Below, in pieces: positions 16,491-23,988 of a stretch of 32,757 nucleotides of DNA. The stretch lies in NCBI GenBank assembly GCA_016939365.1, contig JAFGHD010000059.1:1-32757 (forward strand), in the 5' to 3' direction. The translations under genes and the position numbers were made by a program. The DNA comes from Bacteroidales bacterium (GTDB lineage Bacteria; Bacteroidota; Bacteroidia; Bacteroidales; JAFGHD01). Every line of letters starts with the position of its first letter. Within the stretch, counting starts at the first letter, position 1. The notes beneath the pieces were generated by a model. That model was not told where the DNA came from, did not search any database, and worked only from the letters and a program-made list of their open reading frames with translations.

Positions 16491-18131
16491 ATGAGATCCT
16501 TTAATTTCCCGAAACTGATTCTGATGATGGCAATCCTTGGAATGGCATGTGACAGACCACGCGAAAAGGCAGATCTGGTGGTTTTGAATGCAAGGGTGTA
16601 TACTGCCGATCCTTTCTTCACTGTGGCCGAGGCCTTCGCATGCAGGGATGGCCGGATACTTGCAGTGGGGACGGCCAGTGACATCCTGGAGTTATATAAG
16701 CCCGAGCAGAGGATCGACGCGGGAGAGAAAGCGGTTTATCCCGGATTTATTGACGCCCATTGTCATTTTATGGGCTATGGGGTCAATCTTGTAACCCGTG
16801 TCGACCTGACCGGTACCGGGAGCATGGAGGAAGTGCTGGATGTCCTGGTGGAATACGCCGGGACATATCCCGGTGAATGGCTGGAGGGTAGGGGATGGGA
16901 TCAGAACGACTGGCCCGTCAGAGAATACCCCTCCAGGGAAGTCCTGGATAAGATATTTCCCGATCGGCCGGTATTCCTGGTTCGTGTGGATGGACATGCT
17001 GCACTTGTGAACAGCGAAGCACTCAGGCGGGCCGGCATCACATCCGCGACTTCAGTCGCCGGAGGAGATATCCCGCTCCGGAATGGAAAACCCTCCGGAA
17101 TACTTATCGACAATGCCATGGATATCATAAGGAATCTGATCCCGGAACCGGGGGAGGCAACCCTTATCCAGGCGCTGATCACTGCAGAAAAAAAATGCTT
17201 TGCCCAGGGCCTCACAGCCTTAACCGATGCCGGTCTGGATCACGATGTGATCCGCTTGATCGATAGATTGCATCAGGAGGGACAATTAAGGATCAGGGTA
17301 AATGCCATGATCACTCCTTCCGCAAAGAATCTTGAATTTATCAAAAAGGGGCCTTTCCGGACAGACCGGTTGCATGTATGCGCCCTGAAGTGTTACGCAG
17401 ATGGTGCACTGGGTTCGCGTGGCGCCTTGCTCCTTGATCCCTACAGTGATATGCCCGGACATCGAGGCTTATCCGTCTGTTCAGAGGATTCTCTGTTTGA
17501 AGTATGCCAGCTTGCCCTGGACCTTGGCTTTCAGGTGAATACGCATGCCATTGGGGATTCTGCAAATCGTCTCGTACTGAAAACCTATGGCCGGTTGTTG
17601 AAGGAACAAAATGACAACCGCTGGAGAATTGAGCATGCCCAGGTGGTGAATCCCCGGGATTTACCTATTTTTTCAAAGTATTCCGTAATACCTTCGGTTC
17701 AGCCGACCCACGCTACTTCCGATTATTCCTGGGCTGACGAGAGACTTGGATCTGAAAGGATCAGGCATGCCTATGCCTACCGGCAACTGCTGAAGCAAAA
17801 TCAATGGTTACCTCTTGGCACCGATTTCCCTGTGGAGGACATCAGTCCCATGAAAACCTATTATGCTGCTGTGGCCCGTATGACTCCCGACGGGAAGCCT
17901 GAAGGCGGATTCCAGGCAGAAGAAGCCCTCACGCCCGAAGAGGCCATCCGGGGTATGACTGTATGGGCTGCACGGGCAGGCTTTGACGAAGAACATATGG
18001 GAAGCCTGGAGCCCGGGAAATGGGCGGATTTTGTGATTCTTGACCGTGATATCCTTTCAGGGAATCCCTACGATGCATTGCAAACCCGGGTGATCGCCAC
18101 TTATGTGGCCGGAAAGAAAGTGTACCCATGA
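16491..18131 (+). CDS. Lipoprotein amidohydrolase (amidohydrolase family 3, YtcJ-like)
   Basis: The N-terminus has a lipobox ending LGMAC, so the mature enzyme is probably tethered to the envelope from Cys20. The body is a metal-dependent hydrolase of the amidohydrolase superfamily: VYPGFIDAHCHF carries the HxH metal motif, ALKCYADGALGSRGALLL holds the central metal-ligand region, and INTHAIGDSANR, RIEHAQVV and LGTDFPVE are further family blocks. The C-terminal GSLEPGKWADFVILD is the typical small beta domain. At 546 residues it has the expected length for this subfamily (N-substituted amine/formamide deacylase-like). Substrate unknown. It is transcribed alone, divergent from rnpB. Confidence 0.92.
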   Translation: MRSFNFPKLILMMAILGMACDRPREKADLVVLNARVYTADPFFTVAEAFACRDGRILAVGTASDILELYKPEQRIDAGEKAVYPGFIDAHCHFMGYGVNLVTRVDLTGTGSMEEVLDVLVEYAGTYPGEWLEGRGWDQNDWPVREYPSREVLDKIFPDRPVFLVRVDGHAALVNSEALRRAGITSATSVAGGDIPLRNGKPSGILIDNAMDIIRNLIPEPGEATLIQALITAEKKCFAQGLTALTDAGLDHDVIRLIDRLHQEGQLRIRVNAMITPSAKNLEFIKKGPFRTDRLHVCALKCYADGALGSRGALLLDPYSDMPGHRGLSVCSEDSLFEVCQLALDLGFQVNTHAIGDSANRLVLKTYGRLLKEQNDNRWRIEHAQVVNPRDLPIFSKYSVIPSVQPTHATSDYSWADERLGSERIRHAYAYRQLLKQNQWLPLGTDFPVEDISPMKTYYAAVARMTPDGKPEGGFQAEEALTPEEAIRGMTVWAARAGFDEEHMGSLEPGKWADFVILDRDILSGNPYDALQTRVIATYVAGKKVYP

Positions 18132-18170
18132 CTTTTCAGATCCTTGCAGACGTAAGACACAATATCCCTA

Positions 18171-18303
18171 TATTAACAATTCCGCATCCTCCTGTGCATT
18201 TCCTTTAACCACTGACTGTTTACGCACATTAAAGCATTTGGTTGTAAGCCACTTGAATGCGAAGGAAACTTATTAACAATTGTTAATAACCCCTGTTAAC
18301 AAT
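18171..18303. promoter_or_regulatory. TTAACAAT operator-like array upstream of the structured RNA
   Basis: TTAACAAT occurs at 18173-18180, 18273-18280 and 18296-18303 and inverted at 18279-18286. The middle pair forms a perfect 20-bp palindrome at 18270-18289 (TTATTAACAATTGTTAATAA). The 11-mer TATTAACAATT is repeated exactly at 18171-18181 and 18271-18281, 100 bases apart. TGTTAACA at 18294-18301 is itself palindromic. All sites lie 27 to 160 bases upstream of the -35 element, where activators or repressors often bind. Confidence 0.5.
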
Positions 18304-18329
18304 ATGTGCATATCGATCCGCTGAAAATC

Positions 18330-18361
18330 TTGACATCGGTGGTCTCATTTGCCTATATTTG
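18330..18361 (+). promoter_or_regulatory. Strong promoter of the structured RNA
   Basis: TTGACA at 18330-18335 and TATATTTG at 18354-18361 are 18 bases apart. The second box is a perfect Bacteroidota TAnnTTTG element and the first a perfect -35. Transcription should start near 18366-18368, exactly where base-paired sequence begins. Confidence 0.8.
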
Positions 18362-18365
18362 TTTC

Positions 18366-18888
18366 ACCAAGCAAGGGATAAAAGGTTGGCTTGGATCGCC
18401 AGGGGTCAAGAAAGGAAAGCTGGCAACGGTAATCCCGGAATGACCCGATCCTGCAACCTGGAGGGCATTAGGTTGTCGCCACTGCAGGATAGCTTTGAAA
18501 TCAGGATGTTCCGGAAAGGGTTGCCCGCAAGGGCAATCGTAGAAGGATTCAGACAGACCGGATAACGGCTCTTCGGAACCGGGACTCTGGAATGTCAGCC
18601 TGAGAAGCCCGGAAACCGGGACACCCGCTTCGGCAGGTCACACCGGTTTCAAACCTGGAAAGGTCTCTTCGGAAACCTGACCGGGGAGCGGGAAAAGCAA
18701 CGGTTCACGGAAGAAAGATTCGCAAGAACCTCTCAGAAATGAACCGGGCTGACCAGGCAGTTAGGCCGAAAGGCTTAACCACCAAAGCAGCAGCCATAAT
18801 AACCGTACCTTGGCACCTGACGGCCGCTACGGCGACCGAAAGGTGAGTGGGGATTCTTCCGCCAGGAAAGGATCCCCACTGTGTTTTT
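18366..18888 (+). ncRNA. Large structured non-coding RNA, family not recognised
   Basis: About 520 nt with a promoter at the front and a terminator at the end hold no credible protein gene but many stable stems. Examples: CCAAGC (18367-18372) with GCTTGG (18389-18394); ATCCTGC (18448-18454) with GCAGGAT (18484-18490), enclosing AACCT/AGGTT; TTGCCC-GCAA-GGGCAA (18521-18536); CCCGG/CCGGG (18608-18620); CCGG (18643-18646) with CCGG (18681-18684), enclosing a UUCG hairpin; CGGTTC (18701-18706) with GAACCG (18741-18746); an eight-pair GAAA-capped hairpin at 18760-18779; and CACCT/AGGTG (18814-18845). Three hairpins end in UUCG. It lacks the conserved cores of RNase P, tmRNA, SRP RNA, group II introns and common riboswitches. 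The gene lies between two convergent genes, so it acts in trans rather than as a leader. Function unknown. Confidence 0.8.
18846..18887 (+). terminator. Rho-independent terminator of the structured RNA
   Basis: AGTGGGGAT (18846-18854) pairs perfectly with ATCCCCACT (18872-18880), and GTGTTTTT follows. The next gene on the other strand ends at 18957, so this hairpin closes the RNA transcript. Confidence 0.85.
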
Positions 18889-18956
18889 ATACTGCGCATC
18901 CTATTCAGCCCTGGCTCCTTCCTGTCCGCCCTGCTCTGTGTCCGGAACTCCGGATA

Positions 18957-19547
18957 TTACTTGTATATCACTTCCGTGCCGAACAACCGCACCAACTCCT
19001 CAAAAACCTCAAGCTTGTCCATACCGTATTTCATGATCTTTTTTCGGATCTTGTCAATAGGCTTGGGTACCGTCAGGTGCTGAGGGGTTTTTGAATAGAA
19101 TTTGTCTGCATAGCAAATGAGTTTCTCCTCCATCGTTATAGGAACCATATCCCGTTCCGGGAGGGGGTAGTGATGGGTGATGATATCCTTTAGGGTGAGG
19201 CCTACACCGATGTGCCGCTCACAGACAGGAGCTACCTTCATCTGGCCTGCCTCCTCCAGCATCTGACGGCCCAGGTAACCATGAGCCAGATAGGGATAGG
19301 TGCCATGACACCCGATTTCCGGAGCATAGGTCTGAATGATCCCGATATCATGCAACATGGCTCCACGGATGAGAAAATCCAGGTCAAGGTCAAATTTTTT
19401 CTGATGAAACGAAGCAATCTTCAGCGAGAGCTCGGTGACTTTGATACTGTGTTGAACAAGGTACCTGCGGGCTTCGGGATGATCAGCATAATACCGGTCG
19501 ATCAGCGAAGTGACCTGCTCAGGAATTTCAAATTCAGGTGATGTCAT
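18957..19547 (-). CDS. HD-domain phosphohydrolase-like protein
   Basis: This 196-residue cytoplasmic protein has the HD-superfamily metal ligands. A first His is in VQHSIKVTEL, the HD doublet in GAMLHDIGI, a further His in HGYLGRQML and a C-terminal Asp in KLICYADKFYSKT. It also has a HIGVGLT block typical of the small HDIG/YfbR-like group, which act on nucleotides or related phosphates. No second domain is present. Its start overlaps the end of the cation transporter gene by 14 bases, so the two are translationally coupled. The substrate cannot be read from the sequence. Confidence 0.85.
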   Translation of the reverse strand: MTSPEFEIPEQVTSLIDRYYADHPEARRYLVQHSIKVTELSLKIASFHQKKFDLDLDFLIRGAMLHDIGIIQTYAPEIGCHGTYPYLAHGYLGRQMLEEAGQMKVAPVCERHIGVGLTLKDIITHHYPLPERDMVPITMEEKLICYADKFYSKTPQHLTVPKPIDKIRKKIMKYGMDKLEVFEELVRLFGTEVIYK

Positions 19548-20490
19548 CTCCGACTTTGTTTGTTAACGTACCTGTGTTGCCGTCCTGACCTTCAGTTTTT
19601 TGCATCGCACAGGGTTCGATGTGTATATTGATATCCACTTCGCCAAGGTGCTTCTGTATGTCGTCCTCAATCCGGTCACAGAGCCCATGTGCGTCACTTA
19701 CCGACATGCTGCCGGGAACCTCCAGGTGAAAGTCAACATATTTTCTGGGACCGGCCTTCCTCGTCCTGAATTGGTGAATCCGGATACATCCCTGCATATG
19801 ATACTGGATGATATTCCTGATCTGCTCGATATCTGTTTCCGGTAAACACGTGTCAAGCAAAGGTTTATATGCCTTCTTCAGTAAAGTTGATGCTTCGAAC
19901 AGGATGATGGATGCAACGCCCAGCGCGATGAGGGGGTCAATAATGGATATTCCTGTAAGCTCGATCAGCAGCAAGCCGACACCCACCCCTGCAGATGTAT
20001 ACACATCAGTTTTCAGGTGAAGTGCATCCGCCTCAAGTGCGACTGAGTCGGTCTTCTTTGCAACGGCATAAAGTCTTCGTGAAATGATCAGGTTGACCAG
20101 GGCAGAGATCAGCATCACAGCGGCACCCAGGTATTGGTTTCTCAATGGACTGGGGTGTAACAGCTTTCCCCAGGCTTCGAAAATGATCCAGGCCGAAGCG
20201 ACAACGATCAGCAGTGCTTCCACTACACCGGAAATATTTTCGTATTTACCGTGCCCGTATGGATGATCCCTGTCAGGAGGCTTGCCGGAAATCCGGACCG
20301 AAAAAAAAGCAATGACCGCAGCCATCAGATCCATCCCAGAATGAATAGCTTCGGAAACGATACTGATCGATCCGCTCAATAATCCGGCAAACAGCTTCAG
20401 GATTACCAGACCGGAATTGGAAATGACCGAAAGCCTGGCCGTATGAATCTTAAGCCGATCATCAGGATTTGTGGATCGGATGGACATCAC
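19534..20490 (-). CDS. Cation diffusion facilitator (CDF) metal transporter
   Basis: CDF proteins are dimeric inner-membrane antiporters that export Zn, Fe, Mn or similar divalent metals in exchange for protons. The 318-residue protein has six predicted helices. The helix II metal site is in EAIHSGMDLMAAVIAFFSVR, the family loop is DHPYGHGKYE, and a helix V ALEADALHLKTDVYTSAGV carries the second pair of ligands (HxxxD). The C-terminal cytoplasmic domain (VDFHLEVPGSMSVSDAHGLCDRIE, then DINIHIEPC) is the usual metal-sensing fold. The metal is not determinable. It is upstream of and overlaps the HD-domain gene. A TAnnTTTG box ends two bases before the first ATG. Confidence 0.93.
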   Translation of the reverse strand: MMSIRSTNPDDRLKIHTARLSVISNSGLVILKLFAGLLSGSISIVSEAIHSGMDLMAAVIAFFSVRISGKPPDRDHPYGHGKYENISGVVEALLIVVASAWIIFEAWGKLLHPSPLRNQYLGAAVMLISALVNLIISRRLYAVAKKTDSVALEADALHLKTDVYTSAGVGVGLLLIELTGISIIDPLIALGVASIILFEASTLLKKAYKPLLDTCLPETDIEQIRNIIQYHMQGCIRIHQFRTRKAGPRKYVDFHLEVPGSMSVSDAHGLCDRIEDDIQKHLGEVDINIHIEPCAMQKTEGQDGNTGTLTNKVGDDIT

Positions 20491-20491
20491 A

Positions 20492-20499
20492 CAAATGTA
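20492..20499 (-). promoter_or_regulatory. Bacteroidota -7 box abutting the CDF start codon
   Basis: The minus strand reads TACATTTG, a TAnnTTTG match. The CDF start codons lie at 20490 and 20487, so if this box is used the transcript would be leaderless or almost so. No TTG lies at the expected 19-21 spacing, so it may be a chance match. Confidence 0.35.
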
Positions 20500-20659
20500 T
20501 GGGATTATTTGTAATGGTAAGAAGCAAATTTGGTTTAGGTTCCTGAGCAGGGGAACTACCGATGGCCATTTGTAAATCCTGATGATGTATCAAAAACCTC
20601 AGCCTGTTGTCCGGAGTCCATTGCAACCTTCATTTTGAGCACGCTCGGAAAGCGCGGTG

Positions 20660-21547
20660 CTATCCGATTGACAGATCGGTATCCCATTTGATCCTTGAAG
20701 GTTTGGATCCCTGTATCACACCATTGATGAAAGATTCTGTGCACTGCCGGATTTCGTCATGATAACCACCTTCCAAGATGGCGAAAACATGGCTGAATGA
20801 CCTTCTCAACTTGAGACCGCATTCATGGAAAGCCTGCAGAGAATATTCCAGATTGAGCAATTTGTCCTTATAGTACCCGTCGAATCCCGCTGAAACGCCG
20901 ACAATATCAGGTCTGAATTCGTTGGCCCGTTCCAATATCCTGTCGAGTGCCTTGAGGAATTCTTTGTCACCACTGCCTGCCATGAGGGGGATGTTCATGG
21001 TGTATCCCTCTCCTTTGCCGGTACCTGTTTCTGTTGGAAACCCTGAAAAGGGATAGGAGTAAAGCTGATGGATTGAGGCATAGAAAACTTCCGTATTGTC
21101 GTAGAAAACCGATTGTGTACCATCACCATGGTGGCCGTCGATGTCCAGAATAAAGACTTTCTGCCCTTCATCAACCAAATGCTGGGCGGCGATTGCCATA
21201 TTATTGAAGAAGCAAAAGCCGCTGGTGCTGTCCTTGCGGGCATGATGTCCGGGAGGCCTCACCATAGCAAAGGCATCTTCCTTTGAAGCCCGAACGGATA
21301 ATCCCACTGCGAAGACGGCTGCATCATAGCTTTCGGGGGTAAGCTGCACCTCTGCAACAATGCTTCGGTTCATGCATGATTCCCTGAAACGATCCACATA
21401 AGGCTGCGGATGGATTCGCGTAATATATTCCTCTCCGTTGTCATCAGCCTCTTCAAAAATATCCTGGAATCCTGCGAACCTGTATTCGCCTTCATAAGGG
21501 CTTCCGATATTGTGGTGCAGGAACCTTTTGTTAAATAATACTTTCAT
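20660..21547 (-). CDS. Histone-deacetylase-like (class II HDAC/acetoin utilisation) enzyme
   Basis: The protein belongs to the zinc-dependent deacetylase superfamily (AcuC, AphA, HDAC). It has the charge-relay segment VRPPGHHARKDSTSGFCFFNNMA, the metal-binding ILDIDGHHGDGTQ and the second Asp ligand in GVSAGFDGYYKD, with a final ILEGGYH containing the glycine-rich loop. At 295 residues it is slightly short but complete. Bacterial members deacetylate polyamines, acetyl-lysine or small molecules; the substrate here is unknown. It follows the S46 peptidase by 26 bases on the same strand, so they are likely co-transcribed. Confidence 0.93.
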   Translation of the reverse strand: MKVLFNKRFLHHNIGSPYEGEYRFAGFQDIFEEADDNGEEYITRIHPQPYVDRFRESCMNRSIVAEVQLTPESYDAAVFAVGLSVRASKEDAFAMVRPPGHHARKDSTSGFCFFNNMAIAAQHLVDEGQKVFILDIDGHHGDGTQSVFYDNTEVFYASIHQLYSYPFSGFPTETGTGKGEGYTMNIPLMAGSGDKEFLKALDRILERANEFRPDIVGVSAGFDGYYKDKLLNLEYSLQAFHECGLKLRRSFSHVFAILEGGYHDEIRQCTESFINGVIQGSKPSRIKWDTDLSIG

Positions 21548-21573
21548 AATGCCATTCCGGCTGCTGTCGTTTG

Positions 21574-23733
21574 CTATTCTATAAAAGTCATCTCCTCAAG
21601 CAGATGACCGGCGCCGGCCAGCTTGTCGATGACAAAGAGGCAGTATCTGATGTCAAGTACGATATTCCTGCATCTTTCAGGGTCATAGATAATATCGCTC
21701 ATGGTACCTTCCCAGCATCGGTCAAAATTAAGACCGATCAGATTGCCGTCGGCATCCAGAACCGGGCTTCCGGAATTGCCTCCTGTGGTGTGGCAGGTTG
21801 CGATGAAACATGTATGCATTGTGCCATCCTTGTCGGCAAAACGTCCGTAATCCTTTCGCTGGTAAAGTTCCTTCAGCTCGTCATCAACCGCATAGTCGAA
21901 TATATCAGGGTCCTCTTTTTCCATGATGCCTTCCAGTGTGGTGAAATAGTCGTAGAATGTAGCGTCGGCCGGATAATAGGGCTTTACCTGTCCATATGAT
22001 ATTCTCAGGGTGGAGTTGGCGTCCGGATAAAAACGGCCTTCCTGAGACATCTTCATCAGGCCGGCCATATAAAGGCGCTGCAGACTGTCGATTTTGTTGT
22101 CGAGATACTGCATTTCTTCCCTCAGGTGTTTCATATAATGATCTCTGAAACCCCTGGCAAGCTTGTAGACAGGGTCTTTTTCAATTTTTTTGGATCTGTT
22201 CGGGGAATAAGATTCCAGCAGATCGCTTACTGCTGATTCTCTCGAAAAGATTGTCCTGTCGAATATTTCATCGGCAAAAGCCTGAAAATCCATCTGATAC
22301 ATCGATGCCATGTCAATCAGCACAGCCGGCTGATCTTCAGGGAGGATATTCTCGTGATAGATACTAAGGAGAGAGGCAAAGACTTTCCGGTCAACATCAG
22401 CATTGAAATTCTTGAAGAACTGGGTGGTATTCTTTTCAAGCCTGCTGACTTCTTCCTGCCATTTATCACCCCCCTGTGGATCCTTAGAAATATCCACCAG
22501 ATCACCAAACGATCCGGCGAAACGTATGATTTCCGGGCCGAATCCGGCCTCGTTCAAGTAAATCGCAGAGTTTGCCAGTGGTTTATAAGCTTCATAGGCG
22601 GACTTGAATTCACGGAAGAGCTCCTGGTAGGGTTCGCCTTCAGGGGAATTGTGGGTCCATCTGAGGAAGCCGGCCTCCTCCGACTGCTTGTTCTCAATCT
22701 CGTTCAGTCTGAGAATGCCCCTGTTTTCACCGATCCATTTCTTCCACCCGTTGGCCAGACCGGCTTGTTTGGCGGCATATTGAATCCTGATTACTGCATC
22801 CTTGTTCATGGCTTGTTCATAAATATCAAGCTTTTCACTTCGGATGGCGATCCTTGCCGGATTGATTGTATTCACCTGCATGTCCACCGCAAAGGAAGGA
22901 ACATACTGTTGCGTCCTCCCGGGGTAACCGAAGACAAAAGTGAAATCTCCTTCGCTGACACCCCTGAGGGATATGTTCATCTTGCTTTTGGGGTGGTAAG
23001 GTATATTTTCAGAGGAATAGTCTGCCGGTTTGTTGTCCGGGCCCGCATATATTCTGAAAACGGAAAAATCTCCCGTATGCCTGGGCCACATCCAGTTGTC
23101 GGTATCTCCCCCGAATTTGCCGATGCTGGAGGGTGGCGCACCGACGAGCCGGATATCGCGAAACACTTCGTTGATGAAGAGAAAGTATTGGTTTCCGTGG
23201 AAGAAAGCAACGACTGAGGCTTCGTAATGAGAATCCCCAACAGCATCCTTTTCTATATTTTCAATGTTCTTCCTGATGGCCATATCTCTCACATGCTCAC
23301 TCATCGATGCATCGACACCTTCAAGCACCCTGCCTGTCACATCCTCCATGCGAACCAGCAATGTAACAGTCAGGCCCGGATTGGCCAACTCTTCCGAGCG
23401 ATTCATAGCCCAGAATCCATCTGTGAGGTAGTCGTGTTCCAGTGACGAGTGGGCCTGAATCCTTCCATATCCGCAATGATGGTTGGTGAGGATCAGACCT
23501 TCATCTGATACGATCTCTGCCGTACATCCTCCACCGAAGATGACAACGGCATCCTTCAGACTGGGCTGATTGATGCTGAAAATATCCTCTGCGGTGATTC
23601 GCATCCCGAGTTTTTGCATCTCTGCCTCATTCAGGTCACCTAGATACAGGGGTATCCACATACCCTCATCGGCCTGAACGGTGTTGTTGAAGATAAACAG
23701 GCCGAGGGCCAGGAAAAACGCAATGATCCTCAT
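21574..23733 (-). CDS. S46-family dipeptidyl-peptidase, DPP11-like
   Basis: S46 enzymes are periplasmic or surface exopeptidases that cut dipeptides from the N-terminus of peptides in asaccharolytic Bacteroidota. A signal peptide (MRIIAFFLALGLFIFNNTVQA) starts the 719-residue protein. The triad is His in TNHHCGYG (85/86), Asp in GDTDNWMWPRHTGDF and Ser654 in GGNSGSPVL. Arg672, 18 residues after the Ser in GLNFDRCWEG, matches the Arg that gives DPP11 its Asp/Glu preference; DPP7 has Gly there. The in-frame ATG at 23832 adds 33 residues before the signal peptide and upstream of a promoter box, so I start at 23733. The deacetylase gene follows. Confidence 0.94.
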   Translation of the reverse strand: MRIIAFFLALGLFIFNNTVQADEGMWIPLYLGDLNEAEMQKLGMRITAEDIFSINQPSLKDAVVIFGGGCTAEIVSDEGLILTNHHCGYGRIQAHSSLEHDYLTDGFWAMNRSEELANPGLTVTLLVRMEDVTGRVLEGVDASMSEHVRDMAIRKNIENIEKDAVGDSHYEASVVAFFHGNQYFLFINEVFRDIRLVGAPPSSIGKFGGDTDNWMWPRHTGDFSVFRIYAGPDNKPADYSSENIPYHPKSKMNISLRGVSEGDFTFVFGYPGRTQQYVPSFAVDMQVNTINPARIAIRSEKLDIYEQAMNKDAVIRIQYAAKQAGLANGWKKWIGENRGILRLNEIENKQSEEAGFLRWTHNSPEGEPYQELFREFKSAYEAYKPLANSAIYLNEAGFGPEIIRFAGSFGDLVDISKDPQGGDKWQEEVSRLEKNTTQFFKNFNADVDRKVFASLLSIYHENILPEDQPAVLIDMASMYQMDFQAFADEIFDRTIFSRESAVSDLLESYSPNRSKKIEKDPVYKLARGFRDHYMKHLREEMQYLDNKIDSLQRLYMAGLMKMSQEGRFYPDANSTLRISYGQVKPYYPADATFYDYFTTLEGIMEKEDPDIFDYAVDDELKELYQRKDYGRFADKDGTMHTCFIATCHTTGGNSGSPVLDADGNLIGLNFDRCWEGTMSDIIYDPERCRNIVLDIRYCLFVIDKLAGAGHLLEEMTFIE

Positions 23734-23756
23734 GATTTTTTTCGTTTGAAGGCGGA

Positions 23757-23764
23757 CAAATATA
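23757..23764 (-). promoter_or_regulatory. Bacteroidota -7 box for the S46 peptidase
   Basis: The minus strand reads TATATTTG, 23 bases before the ATG at 23733. It supports the shorter start of the peptidase. The -33 region is not a clean TTG. Confidence 0.55.
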
Positions 23765-23934
23765 GCAATATCATGATTCCTGTGCCATAAAAATGGCGGG
23801 AATTCAATTTTACAGCAGGGGTGAGGCAACATTCTCCCGAAATTTGTGAGAAAAACGGGTACGCCTGGTTATTGCCTGATAGGTTATTTTACGAAATGGG
23901 ACCACCAGTCTGATGGTGTCAATAAAAGAACATT

Positions 23935-23972
23935 TTCAGGGATTGCATCCACCATGAATGAATATCCCTGAA
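23935..23972 (-). terminator. Probable terminator after the cytochrome c gene
   Basis: On the minus strand TTCAGGGAT (23972-23964) pairs with ATCCCTGAA (23943-23935), nine perfect pairs around a 20-base loop, followed by a T-rich tract (AATGTTCTTTTATT). It lies 16 bases after the cytochrome stop codon. The long loop lowers confidence. Confidence 0.5.
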
Positions 23973-23988
23973 GGAACATTGCATGGAA

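Noticed and set aside
18359-18565. Open reading frames inside the structured RNA region (also 18705-18899 minus, 18810-19094 and 18847-19083 plus)
   Set aside because: They have no family resemblance, overlap stems and the terminator, and have poor codon character; the non-coding reading explains promoter, stems and terminator together.
18366-18888. Structured RNA as tmRNA, SRP RNA, RNase P RNA or group II intron
   Set aside because: There is no tRNA-like end or tag frame ending in Ala-Ala, no SRP GGAA-loop asymmetric domain, no GAGGAAAGTC P4 element, and no domain V or reverse transcriptase. The AGCAGC stretch near 18787 recalls SRP but lacks the rest of the motif.
20640-20670. AGCAC/GTGCT hairpin after the deacetylase gene as a terminator
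   Set aside because: The stem contains a bulge and no T-run follows on either strand.
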